From positions 124,001 through 188,000 of the forward strand of contig CANLNQ010000004.1 of the NCBI GenBank assembly GCA_947492525.1: DNA of 64,000 nucleotides. Reading direction: 5' to 3'. How positions within the stretch are numbered: the stretch's first letter is position 1; every line of letters starts with the position of its first letter. Shown one piece after another: positions 42,570-54,969 of this stretch. A program made the position numbers and the translations under genes. The notes below the pieces were generated by a model that was not told the DNA's origin, ran no database searches, and worked only from the letters and a program-made list of their open reading frames with translations. Origin of the DNA: an uncultured Granulosicoccus sp. (GTDB lineage: Bacteria; Pseudomonadota; Gammaproteobacteria; Granulosicoccales; Granulosicoccaceae).

Positions 42570-43988
42570 TCAGTTGTCCAGTGAGTAGGGCATCAGCTCG
42601 CGGCTGTTCTGATTGATGGTCAGCGCACGTTTCAGCGGCGGCAAAGCGCGTTGAATGCAGTGCTCACGTTCGCAGATGCGACAGGAGATGCCGATGGGTT
42701 CGAAGTTCTCCAGGGGTTGTCCGGCAAAGTTGTCGCTATAGACGAACTCGTCCTTGAAGCGATACTCGCAACCCAGAGCCAGCGCATATTGCTGAGTGGG
42801 GTCCTTGAAGCCCCCGGTGGGTTTGTCGACGGTGCAGGCCAGACACAGGTATTGCACGCCATCGGGTGTTTCGGCAAGCTGGCGAATGATCCGTCCGGGA
42901 GTTTCGAATGCCCGGTGTGCGTTCCATAGCGGACAGGCTGAACCGAAGCGGGCAAACTGCAGCTTGGTCGCACTGTGGCGTTTCGTGATATTGCCGGCTC
43001 GATCGAGTCTTGCGAAGAAGATCGGCACGCCGGGCAGGCCGGGTCTCTGCAGCGTGCTCAGGCGGTGGGAGACTTGTTCGAGACTGGTCTGGAAGCGATC
43101 AGCCATATCCACCAGATCGTGGCGCAGCTCGCGCGCTGCCTTCTGGAAGCGTGTGTAGGGCATCAGCAAGGCACCGGCGAAGTAGTTGGCCAGACCAATG
43201 CGGCAGACCTTGTCAGCCTCGGCGTTGCCGAAAGCCGCTTTCGCGATGAGCTTGTCCATCGTGTCGGCCTGCTCCAGCAATGCGATCTGGTGCGCCATCT
43301 GGAAAGCGCGCGTGGATGCCGGATGCCTCCGGTTCAGATGCAGTTGCCGGGTCTCGGGATCGAAGGTCCGGATGATTTCGTTGTTCGACAGGTCGATGCC
43401 GATGCTGACCTTGTGGCGACCTTTCAGGTGCTCCATCAGCAATTGGTCGCGGTCACCGGCACCGAAGTCGAACAGGCTTTCCGACAGGGTTTCTGCGGCC
43501 ATGTCCAGTTCATGAACATAGTTGTCATTGAAATGGAAGTAGTCACGTACCTGCTCGTAGGAGGTCGCCTGAACGATTACCCCGGCACGGGTGATGGTGT
43601 CATCCAGTTCGGCCAGCTGGTCATTGGCGCGGCGCAGCGCCTGATGCATGGAGACCAGCGCCATGGCCACGCCGGGGGAGTTCTGACTGGCCAGTCGCAA
43701 CTCTCGGCTGGACGGCGTCTTGTCCTTGAACAGGGGGTCGGCGAAGACTTCCGTCAGGGTCGCCAGCAGGCGATCACTGTCCTGTCGGGACAGACTGGCG
43801 ATATCGACTGAGAAATGCTCTGCCAGCCCCATTAGCACGGTCGCCGTTGCATGCCTCTGATTGTTTTCCAGCTGATTCAGGTAACTGGTTGAAATTCCCA
43901 GTCTTTCCGCAAATCGAGCCTGAGTCAGGCGATGTTCTTCACGCAGAACGCGTAATTTTTCGCCAATGAAGAGTTTGTGACCACGCAT
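42570..43988 (-). CDS. ScfR/RamB-type short-chain fatty acyl regulator
   Basis: A 472-residue regulator with an N-terminal XRE-type helix-turn-helix (residues 8-65; TQARFAERLGISTSYLNQLENNQRH), a middle IrrE/ImmA-like domain (about 180-320; MAHQIALLE) and a C-terminal DUF2083-type domain with several cysteines (CLACTV, CRICEREHC). This architecture is that of RamB and the short-chain fatty acyl-CoA regulator that controls propionate and acetate metabolism. It is divergent from pccB, pccA and mcm, with two TTTGTAAA/TTTTGCAA half-sites in the 120-bp gap. It most likely controls the propionyl-CoA pathway. Confidence 0.88.
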   Translation of the reverse strand: MRGHKLFIGEKLRVLREEHRLTQARFAERLGISTSYLNQLENNQRHATATVLMGLAEHFSVDIASLSRQDSDRLLATLTEVFADPLFKDKTPSSRELRLASQNSPGVAMALVSMHQALRRANDQLAELDDTITRAGVIVQATSYEQVRDYFHFNDNYVHELDMAAETLSESLFDFGAGDRDQLLMEHLKGRHKVSIGIDLSNNEIIRTFDPETRQLHLNRRHPASTRAFQMAHQIALLEQADTMDKLIAKAAFGNAEADKVCRIGLANYFAGALLMPYTRFQKAARELRHDLVDMADRFQTSLEQVSHRLSTLQRPGLPGVPIFFARLDRAGNITKRHSATKLQFARFGSACPLWNAHRAFETPGRIIRQLAETPDGVQYLCLACTVDKPTGGFKDPTQQYALALGCEYRFKDEFVYSDNFAGQPLENFEPIGISCRICEREHCIQRALPPLKRALTINQNSRELMPYSLDN

Positions 43989-43996
43989 TACACAAG

Positions 43997-44024
43997 TTTA
44001 CTATTTGTAAAGTGTGTTTTGCAA
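43997..44024. promoter_or_regulatory. Candidate ScfR/RamB operator in the pcc divergent promoter
   Basis: TTTAC-tattt-GTAAA (43997-44011) is a 5-bp-armed dyad containing TTTGTAAA (44004-44011). A second half-site, TTTTGCAA (44017-44024), starts 13 bp after the first. TTTGCAAA-like sequences are the core of RamB-type sites. The elements lie 9 bp from the regulator start and 85 bp from pccB, fitting autoregulation and control of the carboxylase operon. Confidence 0.5.
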
Positions 44025-44108
44025 TATTAACAACGAGACGCCTTAATACTGTTGTCATCTTCATGGAAAGTTGCAATGGTAGGCGGATACCAACAAGGAG
44101 AGAGTGCG

Positions 44109-45641
44109 ATGAATGCCATCACCCAAGAGCTGGAGAACCGCCGGGCAAAAGCTCGCCTGGGAGGTGGACAGCCCCGCATCGACAAACAGCATGCTAAAGG
44201 CAAGCTGACGGCACGCGAACGCCTTGATGTCCTGCTCGATGACGAGTCCTTCGAGGAGTACGACATGTACAAGACGCACCGGTGCACCGATTTCGGCATG
44301 GCTGAGGATCAGCCACCGGGCGATGGTGTCATCACCGGCTGGGGAACGATCAACGGTCGACCCGTCTATGTGTTCTCTCAGGATTTCACGGTCTTCGGCG
44401 GCTCACTGTCGGAGACTCATGCAGAGAAGATCTGCAAGATCATGGATCTTGCCGTGCAGAATGGCGTGCCGGTCATCGGTCTGAATGATTCGGGCGGCGC
44501 GCGCATCCAGGAAGGCGTTGCCTCGCTCGGCGGCTACGCGGAAGTGTTCTACCGCAACGTGCAGGCGTCGGGTGTGATTCCGCAGATTTCCGTGATCATG
44601 GGGCCATGCGCAGGCGGTGCGGTGTATTCGCCGGCCATGACCGATTTCATCTTCATGGTCAGGGACACCAGCCACATGTTCGTCACGGGTCCGGATGTCG
44701 TGAAGACCGTGACCAACGAACTGGTGACCGCCGAGGAACTGGGCGGCGCCACGACGCATACGAAAACCTCATCCGTGGCCGATGGCGCCTACGACAACGA
44801 TATCGACACCTTGCTGGAGATACGTCGGCTGTACGACTACCTGCCACAATCGAGCCATTCTCCGGCTCCGGTTCTCGCCACCTCCGACCCCTTCGATCGC
44901 CTGGAGCCTGCGCTTGACACGCTGATACCGGATGACTCGAGCAAGGCCTATGACATGCACGAGGCCATACGCAGCATTGCCGACGAAGGGGATTTCTTCG
45001 AAATCCAGGCCGCCCACGCCGGCAATATCCTGTGTGGCTTCATCCGCATCAATGGCGAGAGTATCGGTGTGGTGGCCAACCAGCCCATGGTGCTGGCCGG
45101 TTGTCTGGATATCCAGAGTGCTCGCAAGGCGGCCCGGTTTGTACGCTTCTGCGACGCCTTCAACGTACCCCTGCTGACACTGGTGGATGTGCCGGGGTTT
45201 CTGCCGGGTACGGCGCAGGAGTATGGCGGCATCATCAAGCACGGCGCGAAGCTGCTGTTTGCCTACGCCGAAGCCACGGTGCCAAAGGTGACCGTCATTC
45301 TGCGAAAGGCCTACGGAGGGGCCTACGACGTCATGGCGTCCAAGCATATCCGTGCCGACGTGAACTACGCCTGGCCTACAGCCGAGATTGCTGTCATGGG
45401 CGCCAAGGGAGCCACCGAAATCCTGTATCGCAGTGAGCTGGGTGATCCGGAGAAGATCGCGCAGCGAACGCTCGACTACGAGGAGCGATTCGCCAACCCC
45501 TTCATCGCGGCGCAGCGTGGATTCATCGACGAAGTCATTCAGCCGCATTCGACACGCCGCCGAGTGGGTCGGGCGTTCGAGTTGCTGAAGAACAAGTCGG
45601 TCGCACGACCTGACAGAAAGCACGACAACATTCCACTGTGA
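44109..45641 (+). CDS. pccB: Propionyl-CoA carboxylase beta subunit
   Basis: A 510-residue carboxyltransferase. The ATG at 44109 (AAGGAGAGAGTGCG before it) gives the standard length; an upstream in-frame start adds 19 unrelated residues. Clear signatures are [72 protein letters not shown] and the C-terminal PHSTRRR. It transfers the carboxyl group from biotin to propionyl-CoA, giving methylmalonyl-CoA. It is followed by pccA (ATG 11 bp past this stop) and mcm, a complete route from propionyl-CoA to succinyl-CoA apart from the epimerase. Confidence 0.95.
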   Translation: MNAITQELENRRAKARLGGGQPRIDKQHAKGKLTARERLDVLLDDESFEEYDMYKTHRCTDFGMAEDQPPGDGVITGWGTINGRPVYVFSQDFTVFGGSLSETHAEKICKIMDLAVQNGVPVIGLNDSGGARIQEGVASLGGYAEVFYRNVQASGVIPQISVIMGPCAGGAVYSPAMTDFIFMVRDTSHMFVTGPDVVKTVTNELVTAEELGGATTHTKTSSVADGAYDNDIDTLLEIRRLYDYLPQSSHSPAPVLATSDPFDRLEPALDTLIPDDSSKAYDMHEAIRSIADEGDFFEIQAAHAGNILCGFIRINGESIGVVANQPMVLAGCLDIQSARKAARFVRFCDAFNVPLLTLVDVPGFLPGTAQEYGGIIKHGAKLLFAYAEATVPKVTVILRKAYGGAYDVMASKHIRADVNYAWPTAEIAVMGAKGATEILYRSELGDPEKIAQRTLDYEERFANPFIAAQRGFIDEVIQPHSTRRRVGRAFELLKNKSVARPDRKHDNIPL

Positions 45642-45652
45642 GGCAAAAAACC

Positions 45653-47658
45653 ATGTTTTCAAAGATACTTGTTGCCAACCGTGGCGAAATTGCCTGTCGT
45701 GTCTTCACCACAGCCAGACGCATGGGCATCGGGACTGTCGCCATCCACTCGGATGTGGATGCCGAAGCGCTGCATGTGAAATCAGCAGATGAGGCTGTCG
45801 GTATCGGTGGAAAGACCGCCGCCGAGAGTTACCTCGATATCGACAAGGTCATTGACGCCTGCCGGCAAAGCGGCGCTGACGCGGTCCATCCCGGCTATGG
45901 TTTTCTGTCGGAGAACGCAGAATTCTCGGAAAGACTGGCCAAGGAGGGCATTACCTTCATCGGTCCGTCGGCCAGCGCCATCCTGTGCATGGGCGACAAG
46001 ATCACGTCGAAGAAGCTGTCAGCGGAAGCCGGTGTCAATACGGTGCCAGGCTTCATGGGCATCATCGAGGATGCAGAGCAGTGTGTGAAGATCTCCGCCG
46101 ATATCGGTTATCCGGTGATGATCAAGGCCAGTGCTGGCGGCGGTGGCAAAGGCATGCGTATCGCCTGGAACGATGATGAGGCACGCGAAGGTTTCAACCG
46201 CTCACGATCCGAAGCGAAGTCCTCCTTTGGCGACGACCGCATATTCGTGGAAAAATTCATCACGCAACCCCGGCATATAGAGATACAGGTGATGGCTGAC
46301 AGCCACGGCAACTGCATCTATCTGGGCGAACGCGAATGCTCCATTCAGCGACGCAATCAGAAGGTGGTGGAAGAGGCACCGTCACCCTTTCTCGATGAGG
46401 CAACCCGAAAGGCCATGGGGGATCAGGCCGTTGCTCTGGCGCGTGCAGTCGATTATGTCAGTGCCGGCACCGTCGAGTTCATTGTCGACAGTCAGAAACA
46501 GTTCTACTTTCTCGAGATGAACACACGGCTGCAGGTAGAGCATCCTGTCACCGAGTTGATAACCGGGGTGGATCTTGTCGAGCAGATGATCCGTGTCGCT
46601 GCCGGGCAGAAGCTCGAGATCACGCAGGGCGATGTCAAGTTGACTGGCTGGGCTATCGAGAGCCGTCTGTATGCGGAAGATCCCAAACGCAACTTCCTGC
46701 CATCCATCGGACGCCTGTCCAGATACCGGCCACCGCAGACGCTGACGACGGCAGATCATGTCGTCCGTAACGATACCGGTGTGGAAGAAGGTGGGGAAAT
46801 CTCGATGTACTACGACCCCATGATCGCCAAGCTGTGCACCTGGTCGACAACTCGTGAGGCAGCCATTGACGACATGTCACGCGCGCTGGACCAGTTCGAT
46901 CTGAGTGGCGTTGGCAACAATCTGCAATTCCTGTCATCGATCATGAAGCATCCGCGCTTTCGTGCCGGTGACTTGAGCACGGCCTTCATCGACGAAGAGT
47001 ACCCGGAAGGGTTTCACGACTCGGATCCGGAAGGGGATACCCTGGCGTTGTTTGCCGTGGCGGCCGCAGTCATCGCACATCGATCGCAACGCGCCCCCGA
47101 CGCGGGGCAAGGCTCTGCGGTATTGCGTGGCAAGCAGGCAAGCGAATCGAGCGATATCGTTGCCATCATCGGCCAGACGCACAATCACCTGACTGTCACG
47201 CCCGACGCGGGTATGTTGAATCTGCAGGATGAATCGGGCAAGCGTATGTTGGCCGAGACCTCCTGGACGCCTGGCCAGAGCGTTGCCACGATACGCATCG
47301 ATGGCCGGGAATACGACTTCAAGCTCTCGCCCCGGGTGGCAGCGATCGGAATCGAACATGGCGGTTTTCTGGTAAAGGCCCAGGTGCTGAGCCCGCGCAA
47401 GGCAGAGTTGGCCGGCTTGATGCCCGTCAAGGCGCCGGCAGACCTGTCGAAGTTTCTGCTGTGTCCCATGCCGGGCCTGGTCACGACTCTCATGGTGGCC
47501 GAAGGCGATACGGTCGAACCCGGACAGGCGCTTGCCATTGTCGAGGCCATGAAGATGGAGAATGTCCTGCAGGCAGAAAAAGCCGGTGTTGTGGCAAGAA
47601 TTCCAGTGGCTGCAGGTGATAGTCTGATGGTGGATGACATCATCATGGAGTTCGAGAC

Positions 47659-47662
<4 letters not shown>
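45653..47662 (+). CDS. pccA: Propionyl-CoA carboxylase alpha (biotin) subunit
   Basis: A 669-residue biotin-dependent subunit. The biotin carboxylase part starts [17 protein letters not shown], with the ATP-grasp loop [12 protein letters not shown] near residue 160. A middle BT-type linker follows, and the biotinyl domain carries EAMKMEN with Lys634 35 residues from the C-terminus. The ATG at 45653 with GAGG upstream is preferred over the GTG at 45638 that overlaps pccB. Its stop overlaps the mcm start (ATGA at 47659). With PccB it forms the propionyl-CoA carboxylase complex. Confidence 0.95.
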
Positions 47663-49794
<2,132 letters not shown>

Positions 49795-49847
49795 GCCAGC
49801 GGTCGAGTCGGCAGTAGCGGCAGAAGTGTCGTCACTGCCTGCCAGTA

Positions 49848-49873
49848 CCGGAAAAGGTTGGCTCCCTTTCCGG
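49848..49873 (+). terminator. Hairpin between mcm and prpE
   Basis: CCGGAAAAGG (49848-49857) pairs with CCCTTTCCGG (49864-49873) over 9 of 10 positions around a 6-base loop. It lies in the 225-bp gap after the mutase gene. Possible terminator of the pcc-mcm unit, suggesting prpE has its own promoter. Confidence 0.45.
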
Positions 49874-50019
49874 CAGTGAAAACAAGAGATAAGTCCGTTT
49901 CAGGCAGTCGAGTCATGAAGTCGCGTTTGTAGACAGTCATCCGAGCGGACCGGATGCCGTCCTGTAAAACCCGCGTTGAGCTGTCGCAAGAGGCACTCGA
50001 CCGAATGAGGAGAGAAGTC

Positions 50020-51915
50020 ATGAGCAGTCACGAAGAGGTGCTTCGTCGTTCACTGGAGAACCCGGAGGAATTCTGGGCAGAACAGGCTGAGGCTGTGCAC
50101 TGGTACAGGAAATGGGACAAGGTGCTCGACAGTAGTGAGGCGCCGTTGTACCGCTGGTTTTCAGGTGGGCAACTCAATACCTGTTACAACGCACTGGACA
50201 TTCACGTCGAGCAGGGGCGTGGCGAGAATACAGCGCTGATCTACGACAGTCCGGTCACCGATACTCAGCGTCGCTACAGCTACTCGGAGCTTCGGGACAG
50301 GGTTGCAAAACTGGCTGGAGCCATGCAGGAGCGCGGCGTCGGTGTCGGCGATCGCGTCATCATCTACATGCCCATGATTCCCGAAGCTGTCATGGCGATG
50401 CTGGCCTGTGCTCGTCTGGGGGCCATCCATTCGGTCGTGTTCGGCGGCTTTGCCGCCAACGAGCTGGCCGTGAGGATCGATGATGCCAAGCCGAAGATGA
50501 TCCTCAGCGCCTCCTGCGGTATCGAGGGTAGCCGCATCATTGCCTATAAGCCCCTGCTGGATGCAGCCATCGATACGGCCACACACAAGCCCGATCGCTG
50601 TTTCGTACTGCAACGAGAGCAGTTGGCAGCATCCATGGATGAAGCCAGAGACGATGACTGGCAGAGTGTGGTCGATGCCGCATCTCCCTGCGACTGTGTG
50701 CCGCTTGAGGCCACCGACCCACTGTATATCCTCTACACATCCGGCACCACCGGACAACCCAAGGGCGTGGTCAGGGATAACGGCGGGCATGCCGTGGCGC
50801 TCAAGTGGAGCATGAAGAACATCTACAACATGCAACCCGGGGAGGTCTTCTGGGCTGCCTCCGACGTTGGCTGGGTGGTCGGTCATTCCTATATTGCCTA
50901 CGCACCGCTGCTGTACGGTTGTACTACTCTGGTCTATGAAGGCAAGCCGGTAGGCACGCCTGACCCCGGTGCCTTCTGGCGGGTCATTGCCGACCATGAT
51001 GTACGCACCTTGTTCACGGCGCCAACGGCTTTCCGGGCCATTCGCAAGGAAGATCCCGAAGCCGTGCATCTGTCACGATACGATACGAGCGGATTGCGCG
51101 CGCTGTTCCTGGCTGGTGAGCGCTGTGACCCGGATACCTTGTCCTGGGCTCAGCAGACTCTGGGCATTCCGGTCATCGATCACTGGTGGCAAACGGAAAC
51201 CGGTTGGGCCATCGCCGCCAATTGTCTCGGGCTGGAGGAACTGCCGGTCAAGCCCGGTTCACCATCTCGCGCCGTGCCAGGTTATGACGTGCGCATTCTG
51301 GATGAGGCCGGCGGTCCGGTAGCGGCCGGCGACATGGGCAGCATTGCCATCAAGCTGCCCTTGCCACCGGGCTGTCTGCCAACGCTGTGGCAGAACGATG
51401 AACGCTACAAGCAGGCCTATCTCACCACCTATCCCGGCTATTACCTCACCGGGGATGCCGGTTTCATGGATGAGGATGGCTACCTCTACATCATGAGTCG
51501 CACCGATGATGTCATCAATGTGGCAGGTCATCGACTTTCCACGGGTGCCATGGAAGAGGTGCTGGCCTCGCATCCGGACGTCGCAGAATGTGCCGTCATC
51601 GGGCCGCATTGCCCACTGAAGGGACAGGCTCCATTGGGGCTCGTCGTGTTGAAGGCCGGGGTGGATCGCGCAGACGCAGACGTGGTGCGGGAGCTGATCC
51701 AGCTGGTTCGTGACAAGATCGGACCGGTTGCCGCCTTCAAGGATGCGGTGGTGGTGGAGCGTCTGCCCAAGACGCGTTCGGGCAAAGTGCTGCGTGCCAC
51801 GATGAAGCAACTGGCCAATGGTGAGGACTACAAGGTCCCACCGACGATCGATGATCCGGAAATTCTTGGCGAGCTGGCGCGTTCACTCGATCCCATCGGA
51901 TACCCTCGACACTAA
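50020..51915 (+). CDS. prpE: Propionyl-CoA synthetase
   Basis: A 631-residue acyl-CoA synthetase (ANL superfamily). The ATG at 50020 has GAGGAG upstream and gives the usual PrpE length; an upstream frame adds 22 residues without similarity. Motifs are LYILYTSGTTGQPKGVVRDN for ATP, the WQTETGW motif, YYLTGDAGFMDEDGYLYIMSRTDDVINVAGHRLS and the acetylatable lysine Lys589 in PKTRSGKVLR. It activates propionate to propionyl-CoA, the substrate of the carboxylase upstream. The propionate-specific assignment rather than acetate is supported by context and overall resemblance. Confidence 0.9.
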   Translation: MSSHEEVLRRSLENPEEFWAEQAEAVHWYRKWDKVLDSSEAPLYRWFSGGQLNTCYNALDIHVEQGRGENTALIYDSPVTDTQRRYSYSELRDRVAKLAGAMQERGVGVGDRVIIYMPMIPEAVMAMLACARLGAIHSVVFGGFAANELAVRIDDAKPKMILSASCGIEGSRIIAYKPLLDAAIDTATHKPDRCFVLQREQLAASMDEARDDDWQSVVDAASPCDCVPLEATDPLYILYTSGTTGQPKGVVRDNGGHAVALKWSMKNIYNMQPGEVFWAASDVGWVVGHSYIAYAPLLYGCTTLVYEGKPVGTPDPGAFWRVIADHDVRTLFTAPTAFRAIRKEDPEAVHLSRYDTSGLRALFLAGERCDPDTLSWAQQTLGIPVIDHWWQTETGWAIAANCLGLEELPVKPGSPSRAVPGYDVRILDEAGGPVAAGDMGSIAIKLPLPPGCLPTLWQNDERYKQAYLTTYPGYYLTGDAGFMDEDGYLYIMSRTDDVINVAGHRLSTGAMEEVLASHPDVAECAVIGPHCPLKGQAPLGLVVLKAGVDRADADVVRELIQLVRDKIGPVAAFKDAVVVERLPKTRSGKVLRATMKQLANGEDYKVPPTIDDPEILGELARSLDPIGYPRH

Positions 51916-51929
51916 CGCAAGGCCTGGCA

Positions 51930-51954
51930 GGCGTCGGCGGCTCGGGCCGGCGCC
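51930..51954 (+). terminator. Hairpin after prpE
   Basis: GGCGTCGGC (51930-51938) pairs with GCCGGCGCC (51946-51954) over 9 bp with one T-G pair and a 7-base loop, 15 bp after the prpE stop. No T tract. Candidate terminator of prpE before the next ABC ATPase gene. Confidence 0.5.
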
Positions 51955-52089
51955 CTCGGCAACCAGGGGTGCTTTTCACGCAGCACTGATGGGTTGATCG
52001 GGCAAGGCCATTCGGTCCGATTCGCCGTGTGTCTGGCGTTTTCGGGATATCCTAGGGGGCTATCATCGATCGTCCATCAATCAAGCATC

Positions 52090-53229
52090 ATGAAGCACGC
52101 CAGGGCCGAGAGCCTGTCATCTCGATCGTCAGCAGACAGCGAGGGTGTTGTACTGTCGATCGACAGTGTCACTCGACGTTTCGGCAGCAAACCGGCCGTT
52201 GATCGTCTTTCCCTGTTGACTGAACCGGGAGAGTGTATTGTCGTGCTGGGTGCCTCGGGCTGCGGCAAGAGTACGCTGCTACGGATGGTCGCCGGATTGG
52301 ACAGGCCCGATGAGGGCAGTATCAGGCTCGACGATGCCATCGTCTCCGATAGCCGCACCTTCATGCCCACCGAAGAGCGTGGCGTTGGCGTCGTGTTCCA
52401 GTCCTATGCCCTGTGGCCGCATATGGATGTGGCCGCACATGCTCGCTTTCCCCTGGATGCGGCGGGTATCGGCGGAGAGACGGCTCGACGTCGGGTTGCA
52501 GAAGCGCTGGAAATGGTCGGTTTGCAGGATCTGGCCAGTCGACGTCCCGCCGAACTCTCGGGAGGGCAACGACAACGCGTGGCGCTGGCGCGATGTCTTG
52601 CTCAATCGGCGCGACTGATCCTCATGGATGAGCCTCTGGCCAATCTCGACCCGCATCTGCGGGGCACCATGGAGCAGGAAATCGATCGGGTGCGACGCGA
52701 CACGGGTGCAACCCTGTTGTACATCACGCATGATCAGCGCGAAGCGATGGCGCTGGCAGATCGCATCGCGGTCATGGATGGCGGCCGCCTGTTGCAGCTC
52801 TCGACCCCCGAGCAGTTGTACAGAGAGCCTGTCAATCGCGCGGTTGCCGGCTTTATCGGCTCCGGCAGCTTTCTCGAGGCTGATGTACTGGGCCGGCACC
52901 GCGATTCCGTGGCGCTGGTGGATGTGGCAATACTCGGGCAAAAGCTGACGGCGCGGGCGGCCCGTCTGCCTGAGTCGGCACGCGTGCACCTGCTGGTAAG
53001 GCCTGAGGATATCCGCATAGGCAGGCCGGACGACGCGGATGTCCTGTTCAGCGCGCGCGTCGTTTCGAGCATCTATCGAGGTGATCACCATGAGGTCGGC
53101 CTGCAGTTGGCAGACGGACAATCACTGCGTGCGAAGCACTCGCCAGGCCTGGAATCGGGTGTGGAGGTGGGTGTGCAGATAGGCGACGCGTGGCTCGTGG
53201 ACGACAGCCTCGACCCGGCTGCTCGGTAA
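52090..53229 (+). CDS. FbpC/PotA-like ABC importer ATP-binding protein
   Basis: A 379-residue ATPase with Walker A GASGCGKST, signature [17 protein letters not shown], Walker B LILMDEPLANLDP, switch His in YITHDQREAM and a C-terminal TOBE domain. The ATG at 52090 is chosen; an upstream frame of 32 residues is unconserved. It converges with a double permease and a binding protein encoded on the opposite strand (53281-55970), and no other membrane partner is near. It therefore most likely energises that importer in spite of being a separate transcription unit. Confidence 0.85.
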   Translation: MKHARAESLSSRSSADSEGVVLSIDSVTRRFGSKPAVDRLSLLTEPGECIVVLGASGCGKSTLLRMVAGLDRPDEGSIRLDDAIVSDSRTFMPTEERGVGVVFQSYALWPHMDVAAHARFPLDAAGIGGETARRRVAEALEMVGLQDLASRRPAELSGGQRQRVALARCLAQSARLILMDEPLANLDPHLRGTMEQEIDRVRRDTGATLLYITHDQREAMALADRIAVMDGGRLLQLSTPEQLYREPVNRAVAGFIGSGSFLEADVLGRHRDSVALVDVAILGQKLTARAARLPESARVHLLVRPEDIRIGRPDDADVLFSARVVSSIYRGDHHEVGLQLADGQSLRAKHSPGLESGVEVGVQIGDAWLVDDSLDPAAR

Positions 53230-53280
53230 TCGCGTTTACGTCCTTGAGGATTTGGCAGACACGTTGATAAGCGCCGTTTG

Positions 53281-54969
53281 TCAGGCCCACGGTACGACCC
53301 CGACAGGTAACCTTTTCCCAAGCAGTCGCAGCATCAGCATGATCACGATGGTGGCGAGAATGACCAGCACGGACATGGAGGCTGCCAGAGTTGTATATCC
53401 GCCATCCTCGTAATTGAAGATGACGGTACCGATCGTCTCGTTCCCACTGGACCAGAGCAGGGCCGATACGGTTATTTCATTGTAGGCTGTCAGAAAGACA
53501 AGTATTGCACCCGAGACGGCCGGGCCTGCGAGCAAGGGGGCCTGGATGCGAGTCAGTCTGCGCAGGTAGCTTGCGCCATTGACTCTGGCTGCATCGTCCA
53601 TTGCTTCATCAAGCTGGCTGGAGGCGCTGACGACGGGTTTCAGGCCGATCGCCAGAAACACAGCCACATAGGCAAGGCCTATCAGGGCGAGGGTGTTGTA
53701 CAGAGAGACATCGAACAGGGGTAGAGGCCTCAGAAAAACGAGTATGAAGGCCACTGACATGACAATACCGGGTACTGCATAGCTCAGATCTGCCTGTATG
53801 GCGGATGCCGTCGCCAGACGCCGCTGCCAGCCAGACGGACGAGTCAGCGTGAATGCCAGCGGAATGGCTATCAGGGCGATGCACAACGCCGCAAGCGATG
53901 CTACCAGTGTCGAATTTCCGAAGGCACGCAAGGTGACCGATTGCTCGAACAGCACCGCGATGAAATGCGAGAAAGTCAGACTGTCCGCCGTCAGGGCAAC
54001 GCCATAGGTCGGCACCAGCGCCGAGCTCAGCAGTGAGAGCAGGGGGAACCCCAGGGCGATCATCACGAACCCCCAGAGCAGGCATTCTGCCAGGGTGGGT
54101 CTGCCACGATGGCTTCGGTGCACCTGATGGATGGTCGCACCGGCGTTGGGAATCGTCTGTCTGGCGCGCGCCAGACACCACCAGGAAAACAGGACCAGCA
54201 GCAGGGCCAACAGGGCCAGGATAGTGGCAATCGCGGCCACCTCGCCCAGTACATCAGGACCAAAGCTCGCCAGCTTCTGCCAGATCAGGACTGGCAGCGT
54301 GGTGTAGCGTGCCGGTACACCGACCAGTGCGTTGATGCCGAAGTTGCCCAGGGCTGCAATGAAGGACAAGCTGGCAGCGGCGATCATCGACGGTGCCAGC
54401 AATGGCAGTACGATACGGCGCAGTGTCAGAAACGGCGATGCGCCGGATACGCGAGATGCCTCGAGCAGATCTGCCGGCAAGGCGCGCAGACTGGATTGCA
54501 CGATGATCAGCACCAGGGGAAAATGCTGCAAGGCCAGAAGGGTGATCAGTCCTCCAACGGTATGCACCGGGTTCTGTGCGCCGGCAACCGGAGAGATCCC
54601 GAGCCAACTCAGTACACTGCTGCTCGGTCCCAGTGCCTGTGTCCAGGCAATGGCCGTGACATGCGGTGGAATCATCATCGGCAGGAGCAACAGGAATACC
54701 AGCAATGCGCGCCCGCGCAAAGAGGCCAGTGCCAGGGTGAGGGCGATACACGTGCCCAGCAGGGTTGCCAGCACGGCGGATGCGGCGGCACTGAACAACG
54801 AGTGTTGCAAGGCCCTGAGAACCCTGGCCTGCTCCATGGCTGCGAAGACGCCTTCGACGCCGTGGCTCAGCAGGGCCGCCAGTGGCAGCCCACACAGGGC
54901 GGTCAGTATCAATGCCAGCAGCAGCGGAGCGACTCGCTCCGCACTGCCGGCAGCGGTGAGCTTGATCAA
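53281..54969 (-). CDS. Fused double permease of a ferric/phosphonate-type ABC importer
   Basis: A 562-residue protein made of two permease halves with about twelve helices in total. Each half has its own EAA loop: LLEASRVSGASPFLTLRRIVLPLLAPS in the first and MDDAARVNGASYLRRLTRIQAPLLAGP in the second. This FbpB/ThiP-like fused architecture is used for ferric iron, thiamine or 2-aminoethylphosphonate. The start is TTG at 54969, overlapping the binding-protein stop (TTGA), and no better start lies near. The substrate is unknown. Confidence 0.87.
   Translation of the reverse strand: MIKLTAAGSAERVAPLLLALILTALCGLPLAALLSHGVEGVFAAMEQARVLRALQHSLFSAAASAVLATLLGTCIALTLALASLRGRALLVFLLLLPMMIPPHVTAIAWTQALGPSSSVLSWLGISPVAGAQNPVHTVGGLITLLALQHFPLVLIIVQSSLRALPADLLEASRVSGASPFLTLRRIVLPLLAPSMIAAASLSFIAALGNFGINALVGVPARYTTLPVLIWQKLASFGPDVLGEVAAIATILALLALLLVLFSWWCLARARQTIPNAGATIHQVHRSHRGRPTLAECLLWGFVMIALGFPLLSLLSSALVPTYGVALTADSLTFSHFIAVLFEQSVTLRAFGNSTLVASLAALCIALIAIPLAFTLTRPSGWQRRLATASAIQADLSYAVPGIVMSVAFILVFLRPLPLFDVSLYNTLALIGLAYVAVFLAIGLKPVVSASSQLDEAMDDAARVNGASYLRRLTRIQAPLLAGPAVSGAILVFLTAYNEITVSALLWSSGNETIGTVIFNYEDGGYTTLAASMSVLVILATIVIMLMLRLLGKRLPVGVVPWA

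Noticed and set aside
44889-45662. Long minus-strand open frames inside pccB and other conserved genes
   Set aside because: These are antisense shadows caused by GC-rich codon usage; the sense products are clearly identified.
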